From positions 62,001-126,000 of the forward strand of contig NZ_PYUI01000012.1 of assembly GCF_003097355.1 (NCBI RefSeq): DNA of 64,000 nucleotides. Direction: 5' to 3'. The DNA comes from Arthrobacter sp. H-02-3. Lineage in GTDB: Bacteria > Actinomycetota > Actinomycetes > Actinomycetales > Micrococcaceae. A program made the translations under genes and the position numbers. Shown in pieces: positions 1-8,803 of the stretch; the first letter of the stretch is position 1, and each line of letters opens with the position of its first letter. The notes below the pieces were generated by a model, which did no database searches, was not told the DNA's origin, and was given only the letters and a program-made list of their open reading frames with translations.

Positions 1-911
1 CGCTCCTGGCCGCCAGCGCGTACCAGCTGGATCATGTGGGCGTGGCCCAGCAACGCGCCGACCGCACCCTGGTCCGGAGCCTGGTGCAGAGCCTTGTGCA
101 GCTTGCCTTCCTGGCCGCCGGGTTCGCCGTCGGAATCCGGGACCTGTCCGTCGTTGTCGGCGCCGTTGCGGCCGGTGCGCTGGCTAGCGTCCTCGTGGGG
201 TTTCGCCAGCTTGCCCGGGCCAAGGTATCCCCGGACTGGAGGCATGGTCTCCGGCCCGGCCCGGCCCTGAAACTCCTGAAACCGGGGCTCCCCAACCACG
301 CCCTCATGCTCGCCGACCGTGCGCCCGGCTACGTGCTTCCGCTCATCGTCGCATCCACCCTGGGCCCCTCCTCCACTGCCGCCTGGTACATAGTGTGGAT
401 GATGGCCTCGGCGGTGTTCTTCGTCCCGCAGTCAGCGGGCTTCACCCTGCAGACGGCCCTAGCGGGAACGCGGGCGCGGCCGGGCCTCGTCGCCTCAGCG
501 CTCCGGGCCAGCCTGGTCCTGACTCTCGTGGCCGGCCTGATCCTGGTGGTTGCCGGGCCCCTGCTCCTGAGCTTCCTCGGGCCGCAGTATGCGTCCGCGT
601 GGGTTCTTCTTCCCGTACTCGTTCCGGCACTTCTCCTGAGCTGCGTTACGCAGGTCTACTACGGGCTGTGCCGGGCCCAAGGGCGACTCTTCGAAGCCAC
701 AGTGGTCGCCACTCTGGCCGCCGTCCTGGTCGTGGCTCCCGCCGCGGCCGTGGCCGTCAACTACGGCCTCACCGGCGTCTCCGTGCTCTGGGCCGTCGCC
801 CAAGCGACAGCGTCAGTGATCGCTGCTCGGCGTCTGGTCACCCTGACCCGAGTGAAGCCCGCCGCCACCGCAGGCGAGATTCCTTCAGCGGCGCGCCACC
901 AGCCGACCTGA
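1..911 (+). CDS. Polysaccharide flippase (Wzx/MATE-like), C-terminal part
   Basis: The reading frame is open to the left window edge (first full codon at base 3), so the N-terminus is missing. About 300 residues remain, with at least seven strongly hydrophobic segments separated by short basic loops. This looks like the C-terminal half of an oligosaccharide or lipid-linked-sugar flippase of the polysaccharide-biosynthesis family, which moves lipid-linked repeat units across the membrane. The following genes (a polytopic GT-C-like protein, small membrane proteins, a secreted sugar-binding-type protein) fit an exopolysaccharide locus. The product assignment rests on topology and context, not on a catalytic motif. 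Confidence 0.7.
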   Translation, partial: LLAASAYQLDHVGVAQQRADRTLVRSLVQSLVQLAFLAAGFAVGIRDLSVVVGAVAAGALASVLVGFRQLARAKVSPDWRHGLRPGPALKLLKPGLPNHALMLADRAPGYVLPLIVASTLGPSSTAAWYIVWMMASAVFFVPQSAGFTLQTALAGTRARPGLVASALRASLVLTLVAGLILVVAGPLLLSFLGPQYASAWVLLPVLVPALLLSCVTQVYYGLCRAQGRLFEATVVATLAAVLVVAPAAAVAVNYGLTGVSVLWAVAQATASVIAARRLVTLTRVKPAATAGEIPSAARHQPT

Positions 912-922
912 ATCGAGAAATC

Positions 923-2803
923 ATGACACACGACATGGCAGCAAGCCCCCCTGTGCGCACCCCCCACCGGCATGATGCGCGGCTTCGGGACGGCGGTGCC
1001 AAACCGCCCACCCACCGCAACCTCGGCCTGACTCCTACGTGGCATGTCGGCGCCCTGGCTGCGGTGGCCGCGGCCGCCCTCGTCCTCGGCGTCTGGAGCA
1101 TGACGCAGGTCGACCCCCTGAGGATCGGCGGGGCCGGACTCATCGACGTCCTCCCGCCAGCCTATTTTGTCGCACTCGCACTCAGCCTGGTCGGATTCGT
1201 CGCCTCGCTGAGCCTCCGCAGGCTCGTTCCGGCGCTCTTGACCTGGCAACTTCTGGTCACGGCGGTTGTCCTGAACGGTGCCGATCCCGTCATCCACGGC
1301 TTGCCCCGCCTTGAGGCGAGCTTCCGCCATTTGGGCATTGCCGACAACATTGCCCAAACGGGTCAGCTGGATCCCAGCCTGGACGCGTACTTCAACTGGC
1401 CCGGATTCTTCAACCTTCTGGGAATGCTCTCCGGCGCGTCGGGAGCCAAGGACCTCATGGGTATCGCAACGTGGGCGCCGGTGGGGATCAACATCCTCAT
1501 GCTGGCACCGTTGCTGGCCCTGGCCCGGCGGTTGACGGCGAATCCGCGCCAGGCCTGGGCGGCCGTCTGGATCTTCTACCTGGCAAGCTGGATTGGACAA
1601 GACTATCTGTCGCCGCAGGCCTATTCGTTCTTCCTCCTGCTCACCCTGATTGCCTGCCTGCTGAGCGTCTTTGGCGGGTGGGCGTGGCCCACGGAACGCA
1701 CCCGGCTCTCGCGATGGCTTTCCCGCAATGTCAGCAAGCTGGACGGCGCGGTCCCCCGGCAGGGCGTCATGGAACCGCCCCGGACGGACACGGCAGTGCT
1801 CGTTGTGGTCTGCGGGCTGATCCTGCTCGCCATGACGGCTTCACATCAGCTCACCCCCTTTGCCGTGATCCCCATCCTGGCCGCAATGCTCCTGACCGGC
1901 CGTCTCCGGTTGCGCTTCCTGCCGGTTCTTGCCGTGGTCCTGCCGGTCGGCTGGCTGCTCTTTGCGGCGTCAGCCTTCCTGCAGGGGCACTTCGGCCAAC
2001 TGTTCGGCTCGCTCGGTGACATCGGCGCAAACAGCTTCGGTGCGCTGAGTACCAGGGTCTCAGGCAGTGATGCCCACGTGTTCGTCGTGTATACGCGCAT
2101 GGCCGAGGTTGCGCTGGTCTGGATTCTCGCCGCTGTCGGCGCCTTTGTGGGCTACCGGCGGAAGGCGCCGTGGCTGACCGCAGCGGCCGGGGCCCTTGCG
2201 CCGCTGGTGTTGATTCCTCTCCAGCCGTATGGCGGCGAATTACTCCTGCGCCTGTATCTGTTCAGCCTGCCGTTTGCCGTGTGCCTGGTGGTGCTGCCGC
2301 TGATGTCGGACAAGTCCGCCGGGCTGGGCATGCGGCGAGCCATCGGGCTGCTGCTCATGGGCGCGGTGCTGGCGACGTCCACAGTCGTTTCCCGCTACGG
2401 AAATGACAGCATGGAGAGCTTCAATAACGATGAAATCGCTGTAGTGAACCGCCTCTATTCGATGGCGCCCACCGGCTCCATCCTCATCGAGGCAGTTCGA
2501 AACACCCCGTGGAGATTCCAGCACTACGCGGATTATGACTACCGGGCGCTCGTTGCTGCCGAGCCCGTCCCCAACGCGGCGCCGCTTACCTGCGACGCGG
2601 CAAGCCAGATCGCCCGCAAAGCGGGCGCGTACCTCATCGTGACCGAAAGCCAGCAGGAGGCCGCCGATCTTCGCGGCTCCACTCCCGCGGGCGATCTTCA
2701 ACGTTTTGTCGCCACCTGCGCCACCACTCCGGGCTGGACGAAGGTTTACGAGAACGCCGGCGGCGTGATTTTTCACATCGAAGGAGTTAGCAATGCCAAG
2801 TGA
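923..2803 (+). CDS. Polytopic membrane protein, GT-C-like, exopolysaccharide locus
   Basis: The 626-residue product has a basic N-terminal tail of about 45 residues, then roughly a dozen hydrophobic segments and, from about residue 480, a soluble C-terminal domain likely to lie outside the membrane. A large loop after the third segment carries acidic and aromatic residues (DAYFNWPGFF), as in the substrate loop of GT-C glycosyltransferases. The open frame reaches back to 395, but that part overlaps the flippase gene in another frame and has no membrane character. ATG 923 lies 11 bases after the flippase stop and is preferred, although its ribosome site is weak. It may be a sugar transferase or polymerase; the substrate is unknown. 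Confidence 0.65.
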   Translation: MTHDMAASPPVRTPHRHDARLRDGGAKPPTHRNLGLTPTWHVGALAAVAAAALVLGVWSMTQVDPLRIGGAGLIDVLPPAYFVALALSLVGFVASLSLRRLVPALLTWQLLVTAVVLNGADPVIHGLPRLEASFRHLGIADNIAQTGQLDPSLDAYFNWPGFFNLLGMLSGASGAKDLMGIATWAPVGINILMLAPLLALARRLTANPRQAWAAVWIFYLASWIGQDYLSPQAYSFFLLLTLIACLLSVFGGWAWPTERTRLSRWLSRNVSKLDGAVPRQGVMEPPRTDTAVLVVVCGLILLAMTASHQLTPFAVIPILAAMLLTGRLRLRFLPVLAVVLPVGWLLFAASAFLQGHFGQLFGSLGDIGANSFGALSTRVSGSDAHVFVVYTRMAEVALVWILAAVGAFVGYRRKAPWLTAAAGALAPLVLIPLQPYGGELLLRLYLFSLPFAVCLVVLPLMSDKSAGLGMRRAIGLLLMGAVLATSTVVSRYGNDSMESFNNDEIAVVNRLYSMAPTGSILIEAVRNTPWRFQHYADYDYRALVAAEPVPNAAPLTCDAASQIARKAGAYLIVTESQQEAADLRGSTPAGDLQRFVATCATTPGWTKVYENAGGVIFHIEGVSNAK

Positions 2804-3170
2804 ACGCAGCTACGTGAGCTACGCGACGGCAGCCGTCGCCGTGGCCGCCATACCGCTCTCGTTCGTCGGCCCCGAGGGCCTGCGCCTGGCGGTGATTGGC
2901 CTGTTGATGCTGGCCGGTCCCGGGACAGCGCTGGTGCTGCTGCTCCGCTTCGACCCCCCGCGCTCAGCCCAGGCTACTGGCGCGCTTCCCCTCAGCATCG
3001 CCATCGCAATTGCCTTCAGCCTCGCGATGTCCACCCTGGTGGCGACGGCGATGATCTATGCGCGGCTCTGGTCACCTCCGGCGGGCGTCTGCATCCTGTC
3101 GATCCTGACCCTCGCCTTCCTGGGCATCGAGCTCAAGAGGCCAAAGCGCGTCCTGGTGCGTGCAAAATGA
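2793..3170 (+). CDS. Small membrane protein of the polysaccharide locus
   Basis: This 125-residue protein has four predicted membrane segments (about residues 8-25, 30-50, 65-87 and 93-110) and a basic C-terminal tail. ATG 2793 overlaps the preceding gene by 11 bases and has a perfect AAGGAG at 2781-2786, so the genes are translationally coupled. No family is recognised. Tight coupling to the large polytopic protein suggests it is an accessory subunit of the same complex. Confidence 0.7.
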   Translation: MPSERSYVSYATAAVAVAAIPLSFVGPEGLRLAVIGLLMLAGPGTALVLLLRFDPPRSAQATGALPLSIAIAIAFSLAMSTLVATAMIYARLWSPPAGVCILSILTLAFLGIELKRPKRVLVRAK

Positions 3171-3346
3171 TTATCGTCGTGATCGGACTGGCCACAGTGG
3201 CGGCACTCGTGAGTTGCGATGTACTGCGCGTCTTGAAGCCGGACCAGGCGCTGCCGCGAGCCGTAGTGATCATCACTGCAGCGCTGCTGGCCGTAGTCGG
3301 CATCTCGGCCGTCGTAGAGCTGGTCCAGTTGGCGCAGTTGGCGTGA
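3167..3346 (+). CDS. 59-residue membrane protein
   Basis: This short gene starts at an ATGA overlap (3167-3170) with the stop of the preceding gene. It encodes 59 residues with two hydrophobic helices (about residues 2-16 and 29-49) joined by a short loop containing LKPDQ. The four-base overlap and good codon-position GC bias support translation. No known family is recognised. It probably acts with the upstream small membrane protein. Confidence 0.6.
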   Translation: MIIVVIGLATVAALVSCDVLRVLKPDQALPRAVVIITAALLAVVGISAVVELVQLAQLA

Positions 3347-3420
3347 ACGAAGCCGGACCGCTCGGCGCAGCGGCACAAGCCCACCCAAACAAGTCGAACC
3401 AAGCACGGAGAGTATCGTCA

Positions 3421-4149
3421 ATGAGAAAACTCAAAGCACTCAGCACGGTGGGGACGCTCGGATTGCTCGTAGCCGGTTCCCTTGTTTTCGGTTCCGCCCA
3501 GGCGGCTACCGCCGCGACCTGCAGTCCCGCCCCGACGAACTCGTACCCGGGCACCCTCGTACTCGCCACAGGTTTTGAGGCGGGCGGCTGGTGCGGGCTC
3601 GTGCCCCAAGTCTCGGGAACAGGCACGGCAACTATTTCCAGTTCGCTGTCACATTCCGGCACTCATTCAGCCAAGTTGCACGTGACCACGGACTCCGGTT
3701 CGCTGGCAAATCTCTCCGCCCCGGCATTTCCCTCCGGGACGAAGACCTCCTACGCAGACGGCTGGTTTAAGATCACCGTGGCTGGCGTGTCCGGCAATGA
3801 CGTTCCGTACTTCCGGTTCTTCTCAGGCTCCACCCGGGTTGCGGACATCTACCGGTATAACAGCAACGGGCAGCTGTGGCTGCGCGTGACCGCACCGGAC
3901 GGCACTTTTGTCTACACGAAGCTGATCTCTTCGAGCATCACATTGAGCGCCTGGCACCACGTCAGCATGCGGGTGACCGCCAATGGCAGCACGTCGACAA
4001 TCCAGGTGTGGTTCGACGGCGTGCAGAGGTACAGCAGCACGAGCGTCAAGATGCTGGGCAGCAGCTTGAGCAAGGTTCAGCTGGGCGCCGAGCACTACCG
4101 GCAGAAGGGCGACGAGTACATCGACGACGTCATCATCAAACGCTCATAG
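3421..4149 (+). CDS. Secreted LamG/polysaccharide-lyase-like protein
   Basis: The 242-residue product begins MRKLKALS followed by a hydrophobic stretch and an AQAATAA cleavage region, a classical Sec signal ending near residue 30. The mature part is Ser/Thr/Gly-rich beta-sheet sequence resembling concanavalin-A-like jelly rolls of heparin-lyase or LamG type, with aromatic patches (YFRFF, WHHVSMRV, QVWFDGV) and a final DEYIDDVII strand. Such domains bind or cleave extracellular glycans. It is the last gene before a strong hairpin and probably acts on the polymer made by this locus. Start ATG 3421 has GGAGAG upstream. The open frame continues upstream to 3160 without domain character. Confidence 0.7.
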   Translation: MRKLKALSTVGTLGLLVAGSLVFGSAQAATAATCSPAPTNSYPGTLVLATGFEAGGWCGLVPQVSGTGTATISSSLSHSGTHSAKLHVTTDSGSLANLSAPAFPSGTKTSYADGWFKITVAGVSGNDVPYFRFFSGSTRVADIYRYNSNGQLWLRVTAPDGTFVYTKLISSSITLSAWHHVSMRVTANGSTSTIQVWFDGVQRYSSTSVKMLGSSLSKVQLGAEHYRQKGDEYIDDVIIKRS

Positions 4150-4208
4150 GAACTGACCCTACGCGGACAGGTGAGCCGGCGGGAGCATCGTTGGATGCCA
4201 GCCCGCCA

Positions 4209-4250
4209 GGAGAGTGGCAGACAGGGAACCCTCCCCGGCTGCCACTCTCC
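4209..4250. terminator. Bidirectional hairpin between convergent genes
   Basis: A perfect 12-bp inverted repeat (4209-4220 GGAGAGTGGCAG with 4239-4250) has an 18-base loop. It lies between the secreted protein gene and the convergent trpF and probably terminates both. Confidence 0.7.
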
Positions 4251-4332
4251 CGCATGTGCGCTGTGGTGCGTGCCCCGTGTTGTGCATGCCTGTGTTGTGT
4301 GCCCGACGCTGCGTGTGCGGGGCGGGCCGGCC

Positions 4333-4935
4333 TTATTCCGCGGACTTGGCGGCCCGCACGAAGTCCTTGATCTTGGCCAGATCCTTGACGCCGCGGGCGG
4401 ACTCGACGCCGGAGGAGACGTCGACGCCCCAGGCACCGGCCTCCGCCGCCGCCCGGGCCACGTTGGCGGGATCGAGGCCGCCGGCGAGGAGCCATGTCCG
4501 CCCGCCAAGAGCCTTCGCCCGGACGGAGCCGTAGTCCCAGGCCTCGCCGGAGCCGGGGACGGCGGCGTCGATCAGGAGCAGCTCCTCGCCCCAGTTGTCG
4601 AAGGCTTCCGGGGCGGCACCCATGGTGACGGCCCGGATCAGCTTCATCCCGGCGTCGTGCACCGTCCGGACGTCCGCCGGTGAGCGGTCGCCGTGGAGCT
4701 GGACCCAGGCCAGGCCCGCCTCACGGGCCGCGGCGACGGCGTCGGCCGCCGGTTCGTGCCGGAACACCCCCACCGCCGGCAACCCGGGCGGGACGTGGGT
4801 GAGCAGGCCCCTGACCTGATCCGGGGTGACCTCCCGGGGGCTGCGGGTCAGGACGAAGCCGACCGCGTCCGCGCCGGCCTCGGCAGCGGTGCGGACCGAC
4901 TCGGGGGTGCTGAGACCGCACACTTTGACAAACAT
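4333..4935 (-). CDS. trpF: Phosphoribosylanthranilate isomerase
   Basis: TrpF converts N-(5-phosphoribosyl)anthranilate to the ribulose isomer in cytoplasmic tryptophan synthesis. The 200-residue length is normal. The sequence opens with FVKVCGL, giving the catalytic cysteine (Cys6), and keeps the catalytic acid region LLIDAAVPGSG and the phosphate-binding VDVSSGVE near the C-terminus, as expected of a TIM barrel. AAGGAG precedes the ATG at 4935. No other trp gene lies next to it, so it is transcribed on its own here. Confidence 0.95.
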   Translation of the reverse strand: MFVKVCGLSTPESVRTAAEAGADAVGFVLTRSPREVTPDQVRGLLTHVPPGLPAVGVFRHEPAADAVAAAREAGLAWVQLHGDRSPADVRTVHDAGMKLIRAVTMGAAPEAFDNWGEELLLIDAAVPGSGEAWDYGSVRAKALGGRTWLLAGGLDPANVARAAAEAGAWGVDVSSGVESARGVKDLAKIKDFVRAAKSAE

Positions 4936-5042
4936 TCGGGCTCCTTCTGCACGCTTCCTGCCTCTGACGGTAGCAAGACCGGACAGCGAGCGCCGACTTT
5001 GCGTCAGCGCCCGCAGCCGGGGTGGGCCGATAGGCTGAAGCC

Positions 5043-5648
5043 ATGGAGATCATCCGCTATGCCGAGCTCAAAGCCCACCCCTGGCGCAACGGCGGCGGGG
5101 TGACCCGCGAACTGGCACGCCATCCCCGGACCGCGTCCGCGCGAACCGCCCTGCAAAACACAGCGGATGACAGCGGGTGGGACTGGCGCGTCAGCATTGC
5201 CGAGGTCTCCAAAGCCGGGGCATTCTCGGCCTTCGCCGGGATGGACCGCGTGCTGACGGTAATTGACGGCGAATTGTTGCTCCTGACCGTGGACGGTGCC
5301 GAGCATCCGCTTGAGAAGTACCGTCCGTTCCGGTTCTCCGGCGACGCGGATTCTGCCGGGGCACTGCCCACCGGCGACATCCGGGACTTGAACGTCATCA
5401 CCCGCAACGGCGCTTTCAAGGGCTACACGTCCATCATCGAGCTGTCCAAGAAGCGCGCCCATCCGTTGTTCGCCAGCCAGTTCGGCATCCTCCTGCAGGG
5501 CCAGGCCACCGTCAGCCCCGGGACCGGGACGGAGACGGTGCCCGTCGAGCTGAACCGTTATGACGCCGTCGTCGGCTCCGATACCGCGACGCCAGAAATC
5601 CTGGGCCGCGGCTTCCTGGCGGTCGTCTCCATCGACGCGACGGTCTAA
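5043..5648 (+). CDS. HutD/Ves-family cupin protein
   Basis: The 201-residue product carries the typical N-terminal HPWRNGGGVTREL and the following WDWRVSIAEV and GMDRVLTVIDGE of the HutD/Ves family, a two-cupin fold often linked to histidine utilisation and of uncertain biochemical role. No other hut gene is present. It lies 17 bases from the convergent permease gene of the polyamine-type transporter and divergent from trpF. Function beyond family is unknown. Confidence 0.85.
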   Translation: MEIIRYAELKAHPWRNGGGVTRELARHPRTASARTALQNTADDSGWDWRVSIAEVSKAGAFSAFAGMDRVLTVIDGELLLLTVDGAEHPLEKYRPFRFSGDADSAGALPTGDIRDLNVITRNGAFKGYTSIIELSKKRAHPLFASQFGILLQGQATVSPGTGTETVPVELNRYDAVVGSDTATPEILGRGFLAVVSIDATV

Positions 5649-5665
5649 CGAGGAAGGGACAAGCC

Positions 5666-6487
5666 TTAGTCCGCTTTCACGCGGGCACCGCTGACGCCTA
5701 CCGAGTCCCCCGAGAGCCGCTGCGCGAGCCAGATGGGAACGATCGAGACCACGATCAGCACGACGGCCACGACGTTGACGACGGGCGCCTGATTCGGGCG
5801 GAAGAGGTTCTGCAGGATCCAGATCGGCAGCGTGGTCTCGCCGGCCCCGATCGTGAACGTGGTGACGATGATCTCGTCGAAGCTCAGCGCGAAGGCCAGC
5901 AGACCGCCGGCCAGCAGGGCTGAGCGCAATTGGGGGAATGTCACCAGGCCGAAAGTGGTGAAAACGCCGGCGCCAAGGTCGGCGGAGGCTTCCTCCAGGC
6001 CGGCGCTCGTTCGCCGGAGCCGCGCAATGACGTTGTTGAACACGGTCACCATGCAGAACGTTGCGTGGGCGATCACCACCGTCCATAGGCTCAGCGGCAC
6101 GCCCAGGATGGTGGTGAACATGTTGTTCAGGGCAATGCCCGTGACAACACCGGGCAGCGCGATCGGCAGGATCACCAGGAGGCTGATGATGTCGCGGCCG
6201 AAGAATTTGTAACGCTGCAATGACATCGCCAGCAGAGTCCCCAGCACCAGCGAGATGACGGTCGCCACCACCGCCACCCACAGGGAGGACACGACGGCAT
6301 CCCTGACGCCGGGCGAGTCAAAAGCCTTGCCCCACCACTCCAGGGTGAAGCCCTTCGGCGGCCAGCCGAACGTCCGGTCCGCGTTGAACGAGTTCACCAC
6401 CACCAGCATCAGCGGGGTGTAGATGAACAACAGCACCAGCCCGGAAACGACGCCCAGGACCGCCTTGGCGCTACGGGAAAGTCTCAT
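5666..6487 (-). CDS. ABC transporter permease, PotC-type
   Basis: This 273-residue inner-membrane permease has about six membrane helices and the cytoplasmic EAA loop (EEASADLGAGVFTTFGLVTFP) that contacts the ATPase. Its order and type match PotC of spermidine/putrescine importers. It is the last gene of a leftward operon (ATPase, binding protein, permease, permease), 13 bases after the other permease. The true substrate may be a polyamine, choline-like amine or related cation. Confidence 0.88.
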   Translation of the reverse strand: MRLSRSAKAVLGVVSGLVLLFIYTPLMLVVVNSFNADRTFGWPPKGFTLEWWGKAFDSPGVRDAVVSSLWVAVVATVISLVLGTLLAMSLQRYKFFGRDIISLLVILPIALPGVVTGIALNNMFTTILGVPLSLWTVVIAHATFCMVTVFNNVIARLRRTSAGLEEASADLGAGVFTTFGLVTFPQLRSALLAGGLLAFALSFDEIIVTTFTIGAGETTLPIWILQNLFRPNQAPVVNVVAVVLIVVSIVPIWLAQRLSGDSVGVSGARVKAD

Positions 6488-6500
6488 GATGCTCCTCGCG

Positions 6501-7430
6501 CTACAGGTTGTTCAGGGCGCCGGTGCGGCGGACGATGAAGAGGTAGAACATGATGATGGCGATCGGAACCAGCGACACCGCGGCGGCAAACGGAAGGTTG
6601 TTCGCGGCGCCGACGTTCGCGTAGACCACGGTGCCGAGCATCTGGGTGGTCCCTCCGACGATCTGCGCCGTGATGTAATCGCCCAGCGACAGGGAAAACG
6701 TGAAGATCGTGCCCGCGATGATGGAGGGGACCAGCAGCGGAAGCATCACAAGGCGCATGGTGGTCAGCGGCTTCGCGCCCAGGTCCCCGGAGGCTTCCAG
6801 CAGGGAGTCGGGCACCCGGTCAAAGCCCGCGTAGATCGGCAGGATCATGTACGGCAGCCAGATGTAAGACAGGGTCAGGATCACGGCGGTCTCGCCGTAG
6901 CCCGGAGACGACAGGCCGATCGGAGCCCCCAGCCACTCCAGCAGGCCGCCCTCGGCCAGGACGTTCCGCCAGGCGTAGGCCTTGACGAGGTAGCTGGCCC
7001 ACAAGGGCATCAGCACGGCCACCACGAGCAGTTTCTCCCAGCGGGCGCTGGCCACCTTGGCGATGAAGAACGCGATGGGCAACGCAAGGATCATGTCGAT
7101 CACAGTGACCGCGACGGCGATCCACAAGGTCCGCAGGGTGATCCGCTGATAGACCGGATCGGTCAGGACCGTGACGATGTTCTCGGTGGTCCAGACGGTG
7201 GACACCTCTCCGGTAAAGGTGTCCACCGTCCAGAACGCGGTGATCAGCAGCGCCGCCAGGGCGGCGATGTAGACCAGCACCAGCCAGCCTGCCGGGGCTG
7301 TGAGCAGCGCGGCCAGCCTCAGCCGGGGTGAGCGGTGAAGCAGCGCCGAGAACGCGTGGGCCTTCGCCCGCGGTACAGCCCCGGCGTCACGGGGTGCGCC
7401 GGGCGGACGCTGTTGCATCTGTTGTGCCAT
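6501..7430 (-). CDS. ABC transporter permease, PotB-type
   Basis: The 309-residue product has a basic Pro/Ala-rich N-terminal tail of about 45 residues, then six membrane helices with an EAA loop (LEASGDLGAKPLTTMRLVMLP). It is a PotB-type partner of the following permease. A hairpin in the 71-base gap from the binding-protein gene probably reduces its expression relative to that protein. Confidence 0.88.
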   Translation of the reverse strand: MAQQMQQRPPGAPRDAGAVPRAKAHAFSALLHRSPRLRLAALLTAPAGWLVLVYIAALAALLITAFWTVDTFTGEVSTVWTTENIVTVLTDPVYQRITLRTLWIAVAVTVIDMILALPIAFFIAKVASARWEKLLVVAVLMPLWASYLVKAYAWRNVLAEGGLLEWLGAPIGLSSPGYGETAVILTLSYIWLPYMILPIYAGFDRVPDSLLEASGDLGAKPLTTMRLVMLPLLVPSIIAGTIFTFSLSLGDYITAQIVGGTTQMLGTVVYANVGAANNLPFAAAVSLVPIAIIMFYLFIVRRTGALNNL

Positions 7431-7445
7431 CTCGCCTTAGTTTCT

Positions 7446-7464
7446 GCCGGCCGTCGGGGCCGGC
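7446..7464 (-). terminator. Attenuating hairpin between binding-protein and permease genes
   Basis: GCCGGCC and GGCCGGC form a perfect 7-bp stem with a 5-base loop, directly after the binding-protein stop. Such hairpins commonly keep binding-protein mRNA in excess over permease mRNA. Effect inferred. Confidence 0.5.
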
Positions 7465-7501
7465 TGTTCTTTTCCGGATGCGGTGCGGTCCGTTGCCGGA
7501 G

Positions 7502-8689
7502 TCAGCCCTTGATTTCCGTCCAGGACTTGGTCCATTCCGAATAGTCGGTGCACTTGACGTCCTTGCGGCCATCGAGGCATTCGGCCACCGGAGTGGTCCA
7601 GTACCAGATCTTTCCGGCATAGGCGGCATCACCGGAGTGGTACGTCTCGCAGTGCTTGGGATCCTTGGTCTGATCGCAGGCCTTCGCGTTGGCAGGGGAT
7701 TCACCAAAGTACTCGGCCACCTGGGCGTTCACTTTGGGACTGGCGATGTAGTCCAGCCACTTGTAGGCGCAGTTGGGATTCTTGGTCTTGGACCCGATCA
7801 TCCAGGTGTCCGACCAACCGGTGGCACCCTCTGACGGAAGGAGGGTCGCAACCTTGGCGCCGCCTGCGACCGCGATGTTCTCCCCCACCTGCCAGGTGGT
7901 GCCGACCACGGTGCTTCCGGATGTGAAGGCCTGGACCTCCTTGACCACATCGCTCCAGTACTCGCCGATGTGCGTGCGCTGCTGCTTGAGCAGATCGACG
8001 GCAGCGGCCAGCTGGTCCTTATCCAGGGCGTAAGGGTTCTTGATGCCCAGCTCCGGCTTATGCGCCATGAGGTAGACGGCGGCATCGGCGATGTAGATGG
8101 GCGAATCGTAGGCCGTGACCTTGCCGGTGTTCTTGGCGGCGTCGTCAAACACTGCGCTCCAGGAAGTGGGCGCCGGGGTGACCTTGTCCGTGGAGTACAT
8201 CAGCAGGTTGGCGCCCCAGCCATGGGGCATTCCATAGTTCACACCGTTGACGGTATTCCAGGCCTTGTCCTTCAGGAACGGATAGATGTCCGGGTAGTTC
8301 TTCAGCAGACTCATGTTGACCGGCTGCACGTCCTGGCCGGCGATCAGGCGCAGCGAGGCATCGCCGGAGGCGGAGATGACGTCGTACTGCCCGGTGCGCA
8401 TGAGCGTCACGGCCTCGTCCGAGGTGCCGAAGGGCTTGAAGCTGACCTTGCACTGCGTCTCTTGTTCGAACGGATGCACCCAGTCCACCGCCGGGTCGTT
8501 GCTGCCGTCCTCGACGTACCCGGGCCATCCGAGGATGGACAGCTGGCCTTCGCCGGTGCCGATCTCGGTCTTGGTCGGCTGCGCCGACGGGGAGGAACCC
8601 GAACCGCCGCTGGTTCCGCAGCCGGACAGCGCGAGCGCTGCCGCGGCAACCACCCCGACCACGAGGGAGGCCTTAGTTCTTGGTGCCAT
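7502..8689 (-). CDS. Polyamine-type ABC transporter substrate-binding lipoprotein
   Basis: The 395-residue product has a lipoprotein signal with lipobox LSGC (Cys24) followed by a Gly/Ser linker, so it is anchored outside the membrane. The mature part resembles PotD/F-type binding proteins (YVEDGSNDPAVDWVHPFEQETQC, DVISASGDASLRLI, MPHGWGANLLMYSTDKV). The open frame extends to 8794, but ATG 8689 gives an intact signal peptide and has AAGG upstream. It delivers substrate to the adjacent permeases. The substrate is not certain. Confidence 0.88.
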   Translation of the reverse strand: MAPRTKASLVVGVVAAAALALSGCGTSGGSGSSPSAQPTKTEIGTGEGQLSILGWPGYVEDGSNDPAVDWVHPFEQETQCKVSFKPFGTSDEAVTLMRTGQYDVISASGDASLRLIAGQDVQPVNMSLLKNYPDIYPFLKDKAWNTVNGVNYGMPHGWGANLLMYSTDKVTPAPTSWSAVFDDAAKNTGKVTAYDSPIYIADAAVYLMAHKPELGIKNPYALDKDQLAAAVDLLKQQRTHIGEYWSDVVKEVQAFTSGSTVVGTTWQVGENIAVAGGAKVATLLPSEGATGWSDTWMIGSKTKNPNCAYKWLDYIASPKVNAQVAEYFGESPANAKACDQTKDPKHCETYHSGDAAYAGKIWYWTTPVAECLDGRKDVKCTDYSEWTKSWTEIKG

Positions 8690-8803
8690 GATCCTTACCT
8701 TTCGATGGGGTGAATCGATGTAGGGGTAAATCGCTGGGAGCGAAAATCTGCGGGCTGAAAACGCCGCGCGGACGGCCGGGTGTCTGCCCTCCACGCCCCG
8801 GAG

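Noticed and set aside
395..922. N-terminal extension of the GT-C-like protein
   Set aside because: It overlaps the flippase gene in another frame and is Arg/Pro-rich without homology; ATG 923 is preferred.
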